20,414 nucleotides of DNA from Thermoproteota archaeon (lineage in GTDB: Archaea; Thermoproteota; EX4484-205; JAAOZP01): NCBI GenBank assembly GCA_026414125.1, contig JAOAJQ010000004.1, positions 1 through 20,414 of the forward strand, written 5' to 3'. Below the pieces are notes generated by a model that saw only the letters and a program-made list of their open reading frames with translations, did no database searches and was not told the DNA's origin. Positions 1 through 6,417 of this stretch are shown piece by piece (within the stretch, counting starts at the first letter, position 1; every line of letters begins with the position of its first letter). The position numbers and the translations under genes were made by a program.

Positions 1-189
1 GTTGCAGAGGAAAGCAGTTACACGCACTGAAACATGAGTCTCGTTTCCCCACGCTGTGCTGGAGGGGCTTGCATAAGTGTTAAGGCAAATATTGGAAAGT
101 ATGGCCAAGAGAAACGTTGAACATGTTTTTACGCGTGTTGCCAACCCTATTTTTTAAACTTGAAATAATGCTGATAAGCCCCCATGCGT

Positions 190-256
190 TACGGCATCAA
201 TCCGCCCATCTTATCCTCATCCTTAATCAGATTTTTGAGGCGGTTTTCATCTGCCA
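190..256 (-). ncRNA. candidate C/D-box-like small RNA
   Basis: Read on the minus strand, a TATA-like GCTTAAATAC (277-286) would place a transcript start near 256. The predicted RNA then shows a C-like AGATGA (252-247), 16 nt, a D'-type CTGA (230-227), 4 nt, a C'-like GGATGA (222-217), 16 nt and a D-like TTGA (200-197). GGCA at the 5' end (255-252) can pair with TGCC after the last box (196-193), as in a terminal kink-turn stem. Against it: the C box lacks its conserved U, the last box is TTGA not CTGA, and the 16-nt spacers exceed the roughly 12 nt usual in archaeal sRNAs. No significant open frame is present. The rest of 1-296 holds nothing I recognise apart from a T-run near 150-156. Confidence 0.27.
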
Positions 257-296
257 GAGAATTCTATTGAAAGAAAGTATTTAAGCATTAAGCATG

Positions 297-758
297 CTAT
301 GGTTCTGAACCGGTTAGCTTTAAAATCTGCCGCGAAATATTCCTCCAGTGAGAACCCCTCCAGTATACCTTGCCACACGCTTTGCACCTCCAGAGTAAAC
401 CCACGTTTTTAGGAACCTCAGGGTTTTTCTCAGCTTCTCCGGCGGGTAGGGGCTCAAGCTCACCGTTGCAAACCGTGCACCTTAAAGAAGCCTCATGGAA
501 AAACAGCTTAAACCTCTCTACCAAGAGCCTTAACACCTCCTCCTCAGTTAAACCCTTAGTTAAAACCACTTCAACACCCTTTCTCTCAGCGATTTTCGCG
601 AGCTCATCGTCAGAAGTCACAAGCACACGACCCCTTAGAGCCAGTTGAACAATATCCTCGTCATCAACACTATTCAGGTAGAGAGTATCGTAACCCATTA
701 TCCTAAGCCATTTGGCTACGTAGCCATGCATACTGTCAACCAGAAACCTAAGACCCAA
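297..758 (-). CDS. Mut7-C RNase-fold protein with zinc ribbon
   Basis: A 153-residue protein with the two-part Mut7-C layout. The N-terminal PIN-like RNase fold has acidic residues at D8, D24 and D50/D51. A C-terminal zinc ribbon has C94/C97 and C125/C128, followed by the family's YWRGSHW signature near residue 132. Family members are predicted or shown to act on RNA as metal-dependent nucleases; the target here is unknown. The start is TTG at 758, and the gene overlaps the end of the upstream four-CBS gene by 11 bp, so the two are probably translationally coupled. It is the last gene of a minus-strand operon that begins at 2213. Family assignment is firm from the motifs; nuclease activity is inferred. 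Confidence 0.88.
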   Translation of the reverse strand: MGLRFLVDSMHGYVAKWLRIMGYDTLYLNSVDDEDIVQLALRGRVLVTSDDELAKIAERKGVEVVLTKGLTEEEVLRLLVERFKLFFHEASLRCTVCNGELEPLPAGEAEKNPEVPKNVGLLWRCKACGKVYWRGSHWRNISRQILKLTGSEP

Positions 759-1641
759 TCTTAACAGCCTTTAAAAAATCCATTTCCGTTAAGAAGCCTT
801 CCAGCGAGCCGGTTTTAACCACTAGGGCTGAGCCGTAACTGCTCCTCTTGATCATCTCCCAAGCCTCGGTGATCCTTGCCCGTGGATCCAAGATAGGTGG
901 ATCCCTCACGGTGAAGTCGATAACGCTCAGAGACATAAGTTCGCCCAGCGTCTTTCCAGCATGCTTGAAGAACTCCCTGCCGCCTAGGAACCTGACTATT
1001 GAGCGTGATGAGAATAACCCTACTGGCTTAGACTCCTGTAAGCATGGTAAACGCCGGTGCCCAGAGCTCACCATGATCTCAACACCTTCCCTAAGACTCC
1101 TGTCTATTGAGATGCAAACCGGAGACTTAGACATATAGTCTTCGACGAACCCGCTTTCCAGCGAATAGTTGAACCTTTCCAGAACGTCCCGGACTGTTAA
1201 AACAGCCTTAAGCCGGTTGCTCTTGTCCACTACCGCAAGACTGTTGACACCGTTCTTCTTCATTAACATTATTGACTCCAGCATGCTTTCTGACTGGCTT
1301 ATGCCTACCACGTCTTTACTCATGATTGTAGCCACAGGTGTCGCCATTACGCTCATAACAGGCATCCCGGGAGAATCTCTAGACCTCCAAAGCAGGTGTT
1401 TAACTATCTCCATCGGTGTCACGATCCCCTCTAGAAGACCGTTCGCTGTCGCAACGAAAACTCTTCTAAAGCCTCTCGCAACCATTGTTTCAAGCAGCCG
1501 TGACAATGGAGTTGTCTTAGTTACTGAGAGCGGTGGGGAAGTAGCATAGTATAGTACTGTTGAAGGTGAAGAGTATGATTGAACCCTCTTTCGAGGGCGA
1601 TCCTTCATGTATCTTAATCCCTTCTCCCTATCCCTGCTCAA
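748..1641 (-). CDS. protein with four CBS domains
   Basis: A 297-residue soluble protein made almost wholly of four CBS motifs, at about residues 33-86, 104-157, 168-220 and 236-295, which would form two Bateman modules. No enzyme domain is attached. CBS pairs usually bind AMP, ATP, SAM or similar ligands and act as energy or metabolite sensors. The start shown is TTG at 1641, two bases after the stop of the upstream CBS/zinc-ribbon gene. An ATG at residue 12 (1608) with purine-rich GGGAGAAGGG before it is an alternative. The stop overlaps the start of the Mut7-C gene. Regulation of a partner, possibly that RNase, is inference from operon position only. Confidence 0.88.
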   Translation of the reverse strand: MSRDREKGLRYMKDRPRKRVQSYSSPSTVLYYATSPPLSVTKTTPLSRLLETMVARGFRRVFVATANGLLEGIVTPMEIVKHLLWRSRDSPGMPVMSVMATPVATIMSKDVVGISQSESMLESIMLMKKNGVNSLAVVDKSNRLKAVLTVRDVLERFNYSLESGFVEDYMSKSPVCISIDRSLREGVEIMVSSGHRRLPCLQESKPVGLFSSRSIVRFLGGREFFKHAGKTLGELMSLSVIDFTVRDPPILDPRARITEAWEMIKRSSYGSALVVKTGSLEGFLTEMDFLKAVKIGS

Positions 1642-1643
1642 TT

Positions 1644-2213
1644 CTACTCTTCAGAAGCGATCTTTAGGTCAGCCATGCAGTCTTCACATAGAAGCCTTCC
1701 TTCGACGATGCTTAGGGAGTCAGACCACATTCCACACTCCTCGCAGAATCCTTCGTAAAACTCTTTCCTTATTATGCTTCTGGAACGTTCCATGGCTGTT
1801 TTTTCAATCAGCTCGTATATTGCAGGTATAGCGTAGACAAGGTCTCTCTCCGAGACTATTCCCACAAGTCTTCCTCCCCTCTCGACACCGAGCTTCTTAA
1901 TCTTGCTCCTCCTCATCTTGTCAAGAGCTTCTACAATACTGCTATCGCTGCTAATCTTCTTTAATGGGTTAGACATGACTTCCCTAACTTTCACAAGCCG
2001 GGGATCCTTGGATCTGGCTACAACTTTCTCTATAACATCTCTCTCTGTAATTATTCCTACATCCTTCCCTTCATCATTCACAACGATTAGCGAACTTATA
2101 TCGTGGTGAACCATTTGGAGAACAGCTGCGTGAACAGACTCGTCTGGGCTTATTGATATCACCGGATAACTCATAACCTCGTCCACTGTTAATGCTTTCC
2201 TGCTTGGCTTCAA
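1644..2213 (-). CDS. CBS-pair protein with C-terminal zinc ribbon
   Basis: A 189-residue protein with a CBS pair (about residues 13-65 and 77-128), a short helix, and a C-terminal zinc ribbon with C157/C160 and C176/C179. CBS pairs bind adenosyl ligands; the ribbon suggests contact with protein or nucleic acid. This fusion is common in archaea, but its function is not established. It is the first gene of the CBS-CBS-Mut7-C operon. The start is TTG at 2213, directly preceded by GAGGGGA, and a TATA-like box at 2251-2260 predicts a leader of about 16 nt. A GTG at residue 10 is a less likely start. Confidence 0.88.
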   Translation of the reverse strand: MKPSRKALTVDEVMSYPVISISPDESVHAAVLQMVHHDISSLIVVNDEGKDVGIITERDVIEKVVARSKDPRLVKVREVMSNPLKKISSDSSIVEALDKMRRSKIKKLGVERGGRLVGIVSERDLVYAIPAIYELIEKTAMERSRSIIRKEFYEGFCEECGMWSDSLSIVEGRLLCEDCMADLKIASEE

Positions 2214-2250
2214 TCCCCTCCCCTTTTTGGCTAACTATTGTCTCCAAGAG

Positions 2251-2260
2251 TATTTAAACT
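2251..2260 (-). promoter_or_regulatory. TATA-like box of the CBS/Mut7-C operon
   Basis: On the minus strand this reads AGTTTAAATA. Counting about 26 nt from its centre puts the transcript start near 2229, which leaves a 16-nt leader containing the G-rich GAGGGGA before TTG at 2213. Confidence 0.5.
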
Positions 2261-2270
2261 AATAGGGGTT

Positions 2271-2280
2271 AAGTTTATCT
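2271..2280 (+). promoter_or_regulatory. TATA-like box of the S25e gene
   Basis: AAGTTTATCT preceded by GGGGTT. The predicted start of transcription is near 2302, about 11 nt before ATG at 2313. It lies back to back with the promoter of the minus-strand CBS operon. Confidence 0.4.
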
Positions 2281-2312
2281 AGAGGGTACTGGAGTAAATC
2301 ATCGTCTTAAAA

Positions 2313-2621
2313 ATGGGTGGATCTAAGAAGCTTCGATTAAGCCAGCTGGAGAAAAGGCAGAAAGAGGAGAGTAAGAAGGAGAAGGTTGAACGCTTTAAAA
2401 GCGAGAAGAAGGTTGGCGAAATTCTCCGAGATGAGGATGATAAGATGCTCGAGAAGCTTAAAGGTGTTAAGGTTTTAACACCCTACGTTGTCTTCAGCCA
2501 AACAGGCTTGAAAATGGGAGAAGCAAAGAGGCTTCTGAAACGGCTGGAGGAGAGAGGGCTAGTGAAGAGAGTTAGTGGCAATAGCAGCGTTCCCGTTTAC
2601 ACTTTTCCTCAAGCTGCTTAA
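2313..2621 (+). CDS. rps25e: 30S ribosomal protein S25e
   Basis: A 102-residue basic protein with the S25e layout: a lysine-rich N-terminal tail (MGGSKK onward, about residues 1-48) and a C-terminal winged helix from about residue 50. The run VLTPYVVFSQTGLKMGEAKR leads into the second half of that fold. S25e is a small-subunit ribosomal protein found in archaea and eukaryotes and absent from bacteria. ATG at 2313 is the natural start because it gives the typical MGG N-terminus. The stop codon overlaps the stop of the convergent cyclophilin-like gene by a few bases. The gene stands alone, divergent from the CBS operon. Confidence 0.9.
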   Translation: MGGSKKLRLSQLEKRQKEESKKEKVERFKSEKKVGEILRDEDDKMLEKLKGVKVLTPYVVFSQTGLKMGEAKRLLKRLEERGLVKRVSGNSSVPVYTFPQAA

Positions 2622-2992
2622 ACACGGGAAACAGAAACAACTTCTCTCTCCCTAAGGTTTTTCAAAGGATCGAGTGGCGTTAACAGTTTTCCGATAAGAG
2701 TTGCGTTTAAAAACCTGCAGTCAGGCAAGTCAGATGTGAAGAAAACCAGCCCTTGGAAACGGGGTGAGTAACCCACATCCCCCTGAGAAGCCTCTGAAAG
2801 AGTTTTTTCAACCCCAATTTTCAGACCCATGGTCAAGTACAGGTAAGTATCCCCCTTCCCTACAACACCTATCTTCGGCAGAGAACCGCCTAACGCTGAG
2901 AAAACCCTTGGTGAGAAGCCCCGTTTAACACTAAACCTGCAGACCTCACTGTCGCCCGAAACTATTTTTAACTCGAGCACGTCCATCGACAT
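2618..2992 (-). CDS. cyclophilin-like fold protein
   Basis: A 124-residue protein resembling the small cyclophilin-like beta-barrel family typified by Thermotoga TM1367. The best signature is GDVGYSPRFQGLVFFTSD (about residues 71-88), where relatives have GDVxYWPPxxALxxFFG. The catalytic arginine of true prolyl isomerases is not evident, and relatives lack a settled function. ATG at 2992 follows a TATA-like CTTATTAAC (3022-3030 on this strand), predicting a leader of about 8 nt. The end abuts the S25e gene tail to tail, and the start is divergent from the small helical protein at 3038. Fold assignment is probable; activity is unknown. Confidence 0.6.
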   Translation of the reverse strand: MSMDVLELKIVSGDSEVCRFSVKRGFSPRVFSALGGSLPKIGVVGKGDTYLYLTMGLKIGVEKTLSEASQGDVGYSPRFQGLVFFTSDLPDCRFLNATLIGKLLTPLDPLKNLREREVVSVSRV

Positions 2993-3008
2993 AAAAGTTT
3001 AACAGAAA

Positions 3009-3022
3009 CCTCCTGCAAGGAG
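3009..3022. repeat. short palindrome between divergent genes
   Basis: CTCCT-GCA-AGGAG is a perfect 5-bp inverted repeat. One arm reads AGGAGG upstream of the minus-strand gene starting at 2992; the other reads AAGGAG upstream of the plus-strand gene at 3038. It may supply ribosome-binding sequences to both genes or be an operator. The minus-strand TATA-like box predicts that the AGGAGG arm is not transcribed for that gene. Confidence 0.35.
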
Positions 3023-3037
3023 TTAATAAGGCTTAGG

Positions 3038-3268
3038 GTGGTTGGATTGTTCATACTCATAGGTCCCCCAGACTCTGAGGAGAGATTAAAACGCTTAGAG
3101 AAGGAGAAGGAAAGGCTTGAAAAAGAATATGAGGATCTTCAGAAAAAATTTGAAGAAGGAAGGATAAGCAAGGAGGAGTATGAGAAGAGGAAGCACGATA
3201 TTGAGAGGGAGTTCGTGGAGGTTATGGACAGGATAGTCCAGTATAGGGCTTTTTCAAGCGGCTTTTAG
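3038..3268 (+). CDS. small charged coiled-coil protein, SHOCT-like
   Basis: A 76-residue protein. After a short hydrophobic start it is a long charged helix (about residues 13-70) with heptad-like leucines and the motif EEGRISKEEYEKRK. That motif resembles the SHOCT-type short helices found at the ends of many prokaryotic proteins. There are no membrane segments or metal ligands. GTG at 3038 is the first usable start after a long open stretch; TTG at 3047 is an alternative that loses three residues. It precedes the thermosome gene on the same strand, which has its own TATA-like box. I cannot assign a function; oligomerisation or an adaptor role is inferred only from the helix. Confidence 0.6.
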   Translation: MVGLFILIGPPDSEERLKRLEKEKERLEKEYEDLQKKFEEGRISKEEYEKRKHDIEREFVEVMDRIVQYRAFSSGF

Positions 3269-3290
3269 GGTTTTCTAGGCATTCTAATGC

Positions 3291-3437
3291 ATGGTTGACA
3301 GCAAGACCCGCATAGACCGTGTTAAGCAAACTTTCGATTACCTAATTGAAGAACATAGCCTCAATGGTTTTGTTTCAACCGATTCCTGTTTAGAAAGGCT
3401 TAAAAATGGGTTTTCTCGAGTAGAGTGCGGTGAGTAA
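3291..3437 (+). CDS. possible 48-residue small protein
   Basis: An ATG-initiated frame of 48 codons lies between the small coiled-coil gene and the thermosome gene. The product is mixed charged and helical, beginning MVDSKTRIDRVKQTF, with mostly purine-first codons as in nearby real genes. A weak GGCTTTTAGG (3259-3268) lies at the right distance for a leaderless start at 3291. Against it: the frame contains the probable thermosome promoter (3399-3407), overlaps the thermosome start by 8 bases, and has no recognisable family. It may be chance. Confidence 0.3.
   Translation: MVDSKTRIDRVKQTFDYLIEEHSLNGFVSTDSCLERLKNGFSRVECGE
3399..3407 (+). promoter_or_regulatory. TATA-like box of the thermosome gene
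   Basis: CTTAAAAAT preceded by GAAAGG, a good match to an archaeal BRE/TATA. Its centre is 26-27 nt before the GTG at 3430, so the transcript would be leaderless from that codon. Confidence 0.6.
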
Positions 3438-5061
3438 AATGAGCTCCTCGCAAGTAAAGGTTATTCCCTCCATAATTCTGAAAGAGGGAAGCAGGAGGAG
3501 CTTTGAAAAGGAGGCTCAGCTTTACAATCTTCTTGCCTCAGAAGTGATTTTCGAAACCGTTAGGTCAGCCCTAGGCCCCCTAGGTTACAGGAAAATCCTT
3601 GTGGATACGTTCGGCGACACTACGATAACCGGCGACGGAGCGACGATAATGAGCGAGCTGGAGGTTGAGCATCCTGCTGCAAAGCTGATCGTCGATGCGG
3701 CTAAGTCCCAGAACAAGGAGGTAGGGGACGGGGTTACAAGTCTAGTGGTGTTAACCCATTTGATGTTTAAGGAAGCCGATTCCCTGATGAAGATGGGGAT
3801 ACATCCCTCGATAATAATCGACGCGTATACTGAGGGGATTAGGAAGAGCCTGGACGCTTTGAAGAACGAGCTTGCCATCAAGATCGACCCGAGGGACACT
3901 GACGTCTTAAAGAAAACAGTATTATCCACAATACCTTTATCACTAAACACGGCAGTAAGGGAGAGGCTCGCCGACGTATCTGTTGAAGCAGTTAAAAGGA
4001 TAGTCGAGAAAGGGGTTGAGAACACTAGGGTTTTCGACGAGTTCTTGAAGACCGAGAAGAAAAGTGGCGGTTCGATTCTAGATATTCAGCTGGTGGAGGG
4101 TGTTGCGCTTGACAAGGAGATTGTGCACCCCGATATGCCTAAAAGAGTTGAGGACGCAAGAATAGCCCTTTTAGATATGCCGATTGAAGTAAAGAAGACT
4201 GAGACTGACGAAAGGCTGAAATTCAGCGACGCTAGGATGATTAGGGAATTCCTTAAGACGGAGCAGAAAATGATGGGCGACATAGTTAACAAGCTGTCAG
4301 AGTTAAAAGTCAACGTAGTATTCGTCCAGAAGGGTATAGACGACTATGCCCAATATCTTTTGGCGAAGAAGGGCATCATGAGCCTGAGAAGAGTTAAGAA
4401 ATCAGACATGGAGAAGCTTGCACTCGCCACCGGGGCGAAAATTGTAAGTGTATTGGAAGACTTGAGCGATGATAAACTTGGTTTTGCAGGCGTTGTGGAG
4501 GAGCGGAAAATAGGTGGCGAAAAATGGACGTTCGTCGAGAAGGTTCCAAACAAAGCGGTTCACACGATCCTCGTTAGGGGGGAGAACGACAAGATTGCTG
4601 ACGAGGCAGAGAGGATCATTAAGAATTGCATCGCTGTTCAAAGGGCGCTTGTCGAGGAGCCCTACGTGGTACCGGGTGGTGGAGCTGCTGAAGTCTTTCT
4701 CTCACGTAAACTCGCGGAGATGGCTAGGGGGGGAAAGGAGGGCATTGTGCTCGAATCATTAAGCAGAGTGTTCGACTCATATGTGAAGCAGATCGTATCT
4801 AATTCAGGCGGAGATCCAGATGAGGTTTTAACTGAGCTTAAAGCAAGGCATGCTAAGGGAGAGAAGACAGCAGGCTTCGACGCTTTCAGCGGAAGAATCA
4901 CGGATGCTATTGAAAAAGGCATGTTCGACTCATACAGGGTTAAGAAAATGGCATATTTGGCTGCCCTTGAAACAGCCACCATCCTTCTAAGGGTGGACGA
5001 CGTGATCATGGCGGCGAAAATGAAGCCCCCGAAGGGGAAGGAAAGCGGGGCGGAAGAGTAG
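3430..5061 (+). CDS. thermosome (group II chaperonin) subunit, divergent
   Basis: A 543-residue group II chaperonin subunit with full-length equatorial, intermediate and apical domains. It would assemble into the cytosolic double-ring folding machine, probably with other thermosome subunits encoded elsewhere. Family motifs are recognisable but altered. The usual GPKGMDKM is GPLGYRKI (from 49), TNDGAT is TGDGAT (67-72), and GDGTTT is GDGVTS (99-104, D100 kept). The ALHDAL-type motif is IIKNCI, putting N399 where the catalytic aspartate (GroEL D398 equivalent) normally sits. PGGGAAE and RVDD near the C-terminus are intact. GTG at 3430 is preferred because of the TATA spacing; ATG at 3439 is the alternative. 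RpoK follows after 34 bp. The family is certain; reduced ATPase activity is inference. Confidence 0.95.
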   Translation: MSKMSSSQVKVIPSIILKEGSRRSFEKEAQLYNLLASEVIFETVRSALGPLGYRKILVDTFGDTTITGDGATIMSELEVEHPAAKLIVDAAKSQNKEVGDGVTSLVVLTHLMFKEADSLMKMGIHPSIIIDAYTEGIRKSLDALKNELAIKIDPRDTDVLKKTVLSTIPLSLNTAVRERLADVSVEAVKRIVEKGVENTRVFDEFLKTEKKSGGSILDIQLVEGVALDKEIVHPDMPKRVEDARIALLDMPIEVKKTETDERLKFSDARMIREFLKTEQKMMGDIVNKLSELKVNVVFVQKGIDDYAQYLLAKKGIMSLRRVKKSDMEKLALATGAKIVSVLEDLSDDKLGFAGVVEERKIGGEKWTFVEKVPNKAVHTILVRGENDKIADEAERIIKNCIAVQRALVEEPYVVPGGGAAEVFLSRKLAEMARGGKEGIVLESLSRVFDSYVKQIVSNSGGDPDEVLTELKARHAKGEKTAGFDAFSGRITDAIEKGMFDSYRVKKMAYLAALETATILLRVDDVIMAAKMKPPKGKESGAEE

Positions 5062-5095
5062 AAATGACATTTACCGTGGAAGTTGAAACTAAACA

Positions 5096-5377
5096 TTGAG
5101 CATCTCCTCTTTAAAAAACAGTATTGAGAAGAGAATTGAGGTTTCCAAAAAGAGGTTGACGAAGTTTGAGAAGGCAAGGATAATAGGTTTAAGAGCTCTT
5201 GAACTATCTCTGGGCGCTCCCCCTTTGATACCCGTTGATCAGAGCAGTAGGCTAAGCGCTGCCGAAATAGCGGCGCAAGAGGTTGAGAAAAAGATTCTCC
5301 CGCTGATAATCGGCAGAAGGATGCCTGACGGAAGTTATGTTTACGTCCCTTTAAGCGATTTAGAAATAGAGGATTAA
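5096..5377 (+). CDS. rpoK: DNA-directed RNA polymerase subunit K
   Basis: A 93-residue homologue of archaeal RpoK and eukaryotic Rpb6, a small core subunit that helps assemble and stabilise RNA polymerase. The diagnostic run LTKFEKARIIGLRALELSLG (residues 21-40) is followed by GAPPLIPVD and a C-terminal IGRRMPDGSYVYVPL. Length is normal. An in-frame stop at 5090-5092 leaves TTG at 5096 as the only plausible start. It lies 34 bp after the thermosome gene and has no obvious promoter of its own, so cotranscription with thermosome is likely. Confidence 0.93.
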   Translation: MSISSLKNSIEKRIEVSKKRLTKFEKARIIGLRALELSLGAPPLIPVDQSSRLSAAEIAAQEVEKKILPLIIGRRMPDGSYVYVPLSDLEIED

Positions 5378-5437
5378 AACAGCATATTAAGGCCATTTAG
5401 ATACTTTAATGTTAAACTGCAGAGAGCCCTATTAAGG

Positions 5438-5468
5438 CTTTATACTACCGGGCAGAAAGATTTTTATT
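5438..5468 (+). promoter_or_regulatory. two TATA-like boxes upstream of alba
   Basis: CTTTATACT (5438-5446) would start transcription near 5468, giving a leader of about 49 nt. A second box, TTTTTATT (5461-5468), would start it near 5490, giving about 27 nt. Only the longer leader includes the CCTCC that can pair with the Shine-Dalgarno sequence. Confidence 0.4.
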
Positions 5469-5481
5469 CCAGCTATCCAAC

Positions 5482-5504
5482 CCTCCCTACGCAAGGAGGA
5501 GGTG
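5482..5504 (+). promoter_or_regulatory. strong Shine-Dalgarno with potential masking hairpin
   Basis: GGAGGAGGTG at 5495-5504 is the strongest ribosome-binding sequence in the window, 12 nt before the alba ATG. CCTCC at 5482-5486 can pair with GGAGG at 5495-5499 across an 8-nt loop, which would hide part of it in a long leader. Confidence 0.45.
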
Positions 5505-5516
5505 TAAGAGTAAACC

Positions 5517-5813
5517 ATGTGCGCACAAACCACTGGACCGTCTCCTAACGTAGTGCTTGTAGGCAAGAAGCCAGCATTAGTGTACGCGGTTGCTGCGTTA
5601 ATGCAGTTGACATCTGAGCAGAACGAGGTCACTCTGAAGGCGAGGGGGAGAGCAATATCGAAGGCTGTTGACGTCGTGGAGATACTTAAAAGAAGGTTCC
5701 TCGGAAACCAGATGGTTCTGAAAAACGTTCAGATAGGCACTGAGACATTCCAGACACCGGACAACAGGCAAAGGTTCATCTCGACAATAGAGATAACTGT
5801 TTCAAAGGCTTAA
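5517..5813 (+). CDS. albA: DNA/RNA-binding protein Alba
   Basis: A 98-residue Alba protein, the abundant dimeric chromatin protein of crenarchaea, which coats DNA and also binds RNA. VGKKPALVYAVAALM carries K17 and K18, matching the lysine pair of Sulfolobus Alba that contacts DNA and is regulated by acetylation. ARGRAISKAVDVVEILKRRF is the core helix of the fold, and STIEITV closes the last strand. ATG at 5517 follows a strong ribosome-binding site and gives a normal length. The gene is monocistronic, with a hairpin and T-run after it. The neighbouring Ard1-like acetyltransferase gene (5880-6377) is notable, but any action on Alba is speculation. Confidence 0.96.
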   Translation: MCAQTTGPSPNVVLVGKKPALVYAVAALMQLTSEQNEVTLKARGRAISKAVDVVEILKRRFLGNQMVLKNVQIGTETFQTPDNRQRFISTIEITVSKA

Positions 5814-5826
5814 AGAAAAGCAAACG

Positions 5827-5851
5827 AACATAACCATCATTTATGTTTTTT
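5827..5851 (+). terminator. hairpin and T-run after alba
   Basis: AACATAA (5827-5833) and TTATGTT (5841-5847) form a 7-bp inverted repeat with a 7-nt loop, running into six T residues (5846-5851). The stem is AT-rich, so the T-run is likely the important part for archaeal termination. It sits between two convergent genes. Confidence 0.5.
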
Positions 5852-5879
5852 AATGTCCCCATTGCTCAATTCTCCAGCT

Positions 5880-6377
5880 TTAACGAAGTTTTTTAACCAT
5901 CAGCAATCCGGATGTTCCATCCAAATAGTAGTGGGGAATCTCGCGGACAACATGATAGCCAAGTGCCTTGTAAAGCCTAATCGCCTTCTCATTATTAACC
6001 CTTACTTCGAGAAAGCTCTCGTCAATAGAGTTGCGAATCATTTCATCTAACACAGAGGTCATAAGGGTTTTTCCTATCCCCTTTCCGTGAAACTGCTTTT
6101 TAACGGCTAGGCTAACAACATGGCCTTTTCTCACTATGGTGAAGCCTCCTTCCGAGGGGAAGCCGGTTTCTATTCTGCACATCACATACCCTACGACCTC
6201 CCCTGTTTTAGTGAGAACCGCCACTAGGAAATAGTTGGGAAACCTTTCAAGCAGATCCATGAAGAAGGAAGGCGGATAGTTCTCAGGAAGCTCCAGCCTG
6301 TTTATCTCAATAATGCTTGGAAGATGCTCCGGTTCCGCATGCTTAATAACCACCTCGTCAGTCAAGGCGGCAACCAT
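5880..6377 (-). CDS. Ard1/RimI-type N-terminal acetyltransferase
   Basis: A GNAT-fold acetyltransferase of 165 residues closely resembling Sulfolobus Ard1, which acetylates the N-termini of many crenarchaeal proteins using acetyl-CoA. Visible motifs are LPENYP (30-35) in the substrate loop, VRKGHVVSLAV (82-92), the acetyl-CoA loop QFHGKGIG (95-102), and LEVRVNNEKAIRLYKALGY (123-141). I chose ATG at 6377. The frame is open to 6488, but those extra residues overlap the upstream gene, and a TATA-like GTTTTAAAG (6407-6415 on this strand) predicts a start near 6385. GTG at 6398 is another option. It is convergent with alba. Confidence 0.9.
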   Translation of the reverse strand: MVAALTDEVVIKHAEPEHLPSIIEINRLELPENYPPSFFMDLLERFPNYFLVAVLTKTGEVVGYVMCRIETGFPSEGGFTIVRKGHVVSLAVKKQFHGKGIGKTLMTSVLDEMIRNSIDESFLEVRVNNEKAIRLYKALGYHVVREIPHYYLDGTSGLLMVKKLR

Positions 6378-6406
6378 TTTCCCGTGTTTTCCGAGCACAC
6401 CGGCTT

Positions 6407-6415
6407 CTTTAAAAC
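6407..6415 (-). promoter_or_regulatory. TATA-like box of the acetyltransferase gene
   Basis: GTTTTAAAG on the minus strand, just beside the stop codon of the upstream LarA-like gene. The expected start of transcription near 6385 is 8 nt before ATG at 6377 and supports that shorter start. Confidence 0.45.
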
Positions 6416-6417
6416 TA

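Noticed and set aside
34..120. 28-codon plus-strand ATG frame near the left end of the window
   Set aside because: Too short, cysteine- and glycine-rich without protein-like pattern, no TATA-like box or ribosome site, and closed off by an upstream in-frame stop.
2618..2621. Tail-to-tail overlap of S25e and cyclophilin-like genes
   Set aside because: A four-base overlap of stop codons is ordinary in a compact archaeal genome.
4662..5396. Long minus-strand open frame of 244 codons opposite the thermosome and rpoK genes
   Set aside because: It is antisense to two certain genes, crosses their boundary, and its serine/phenylalanine-rich product is typical of a shadow frame.
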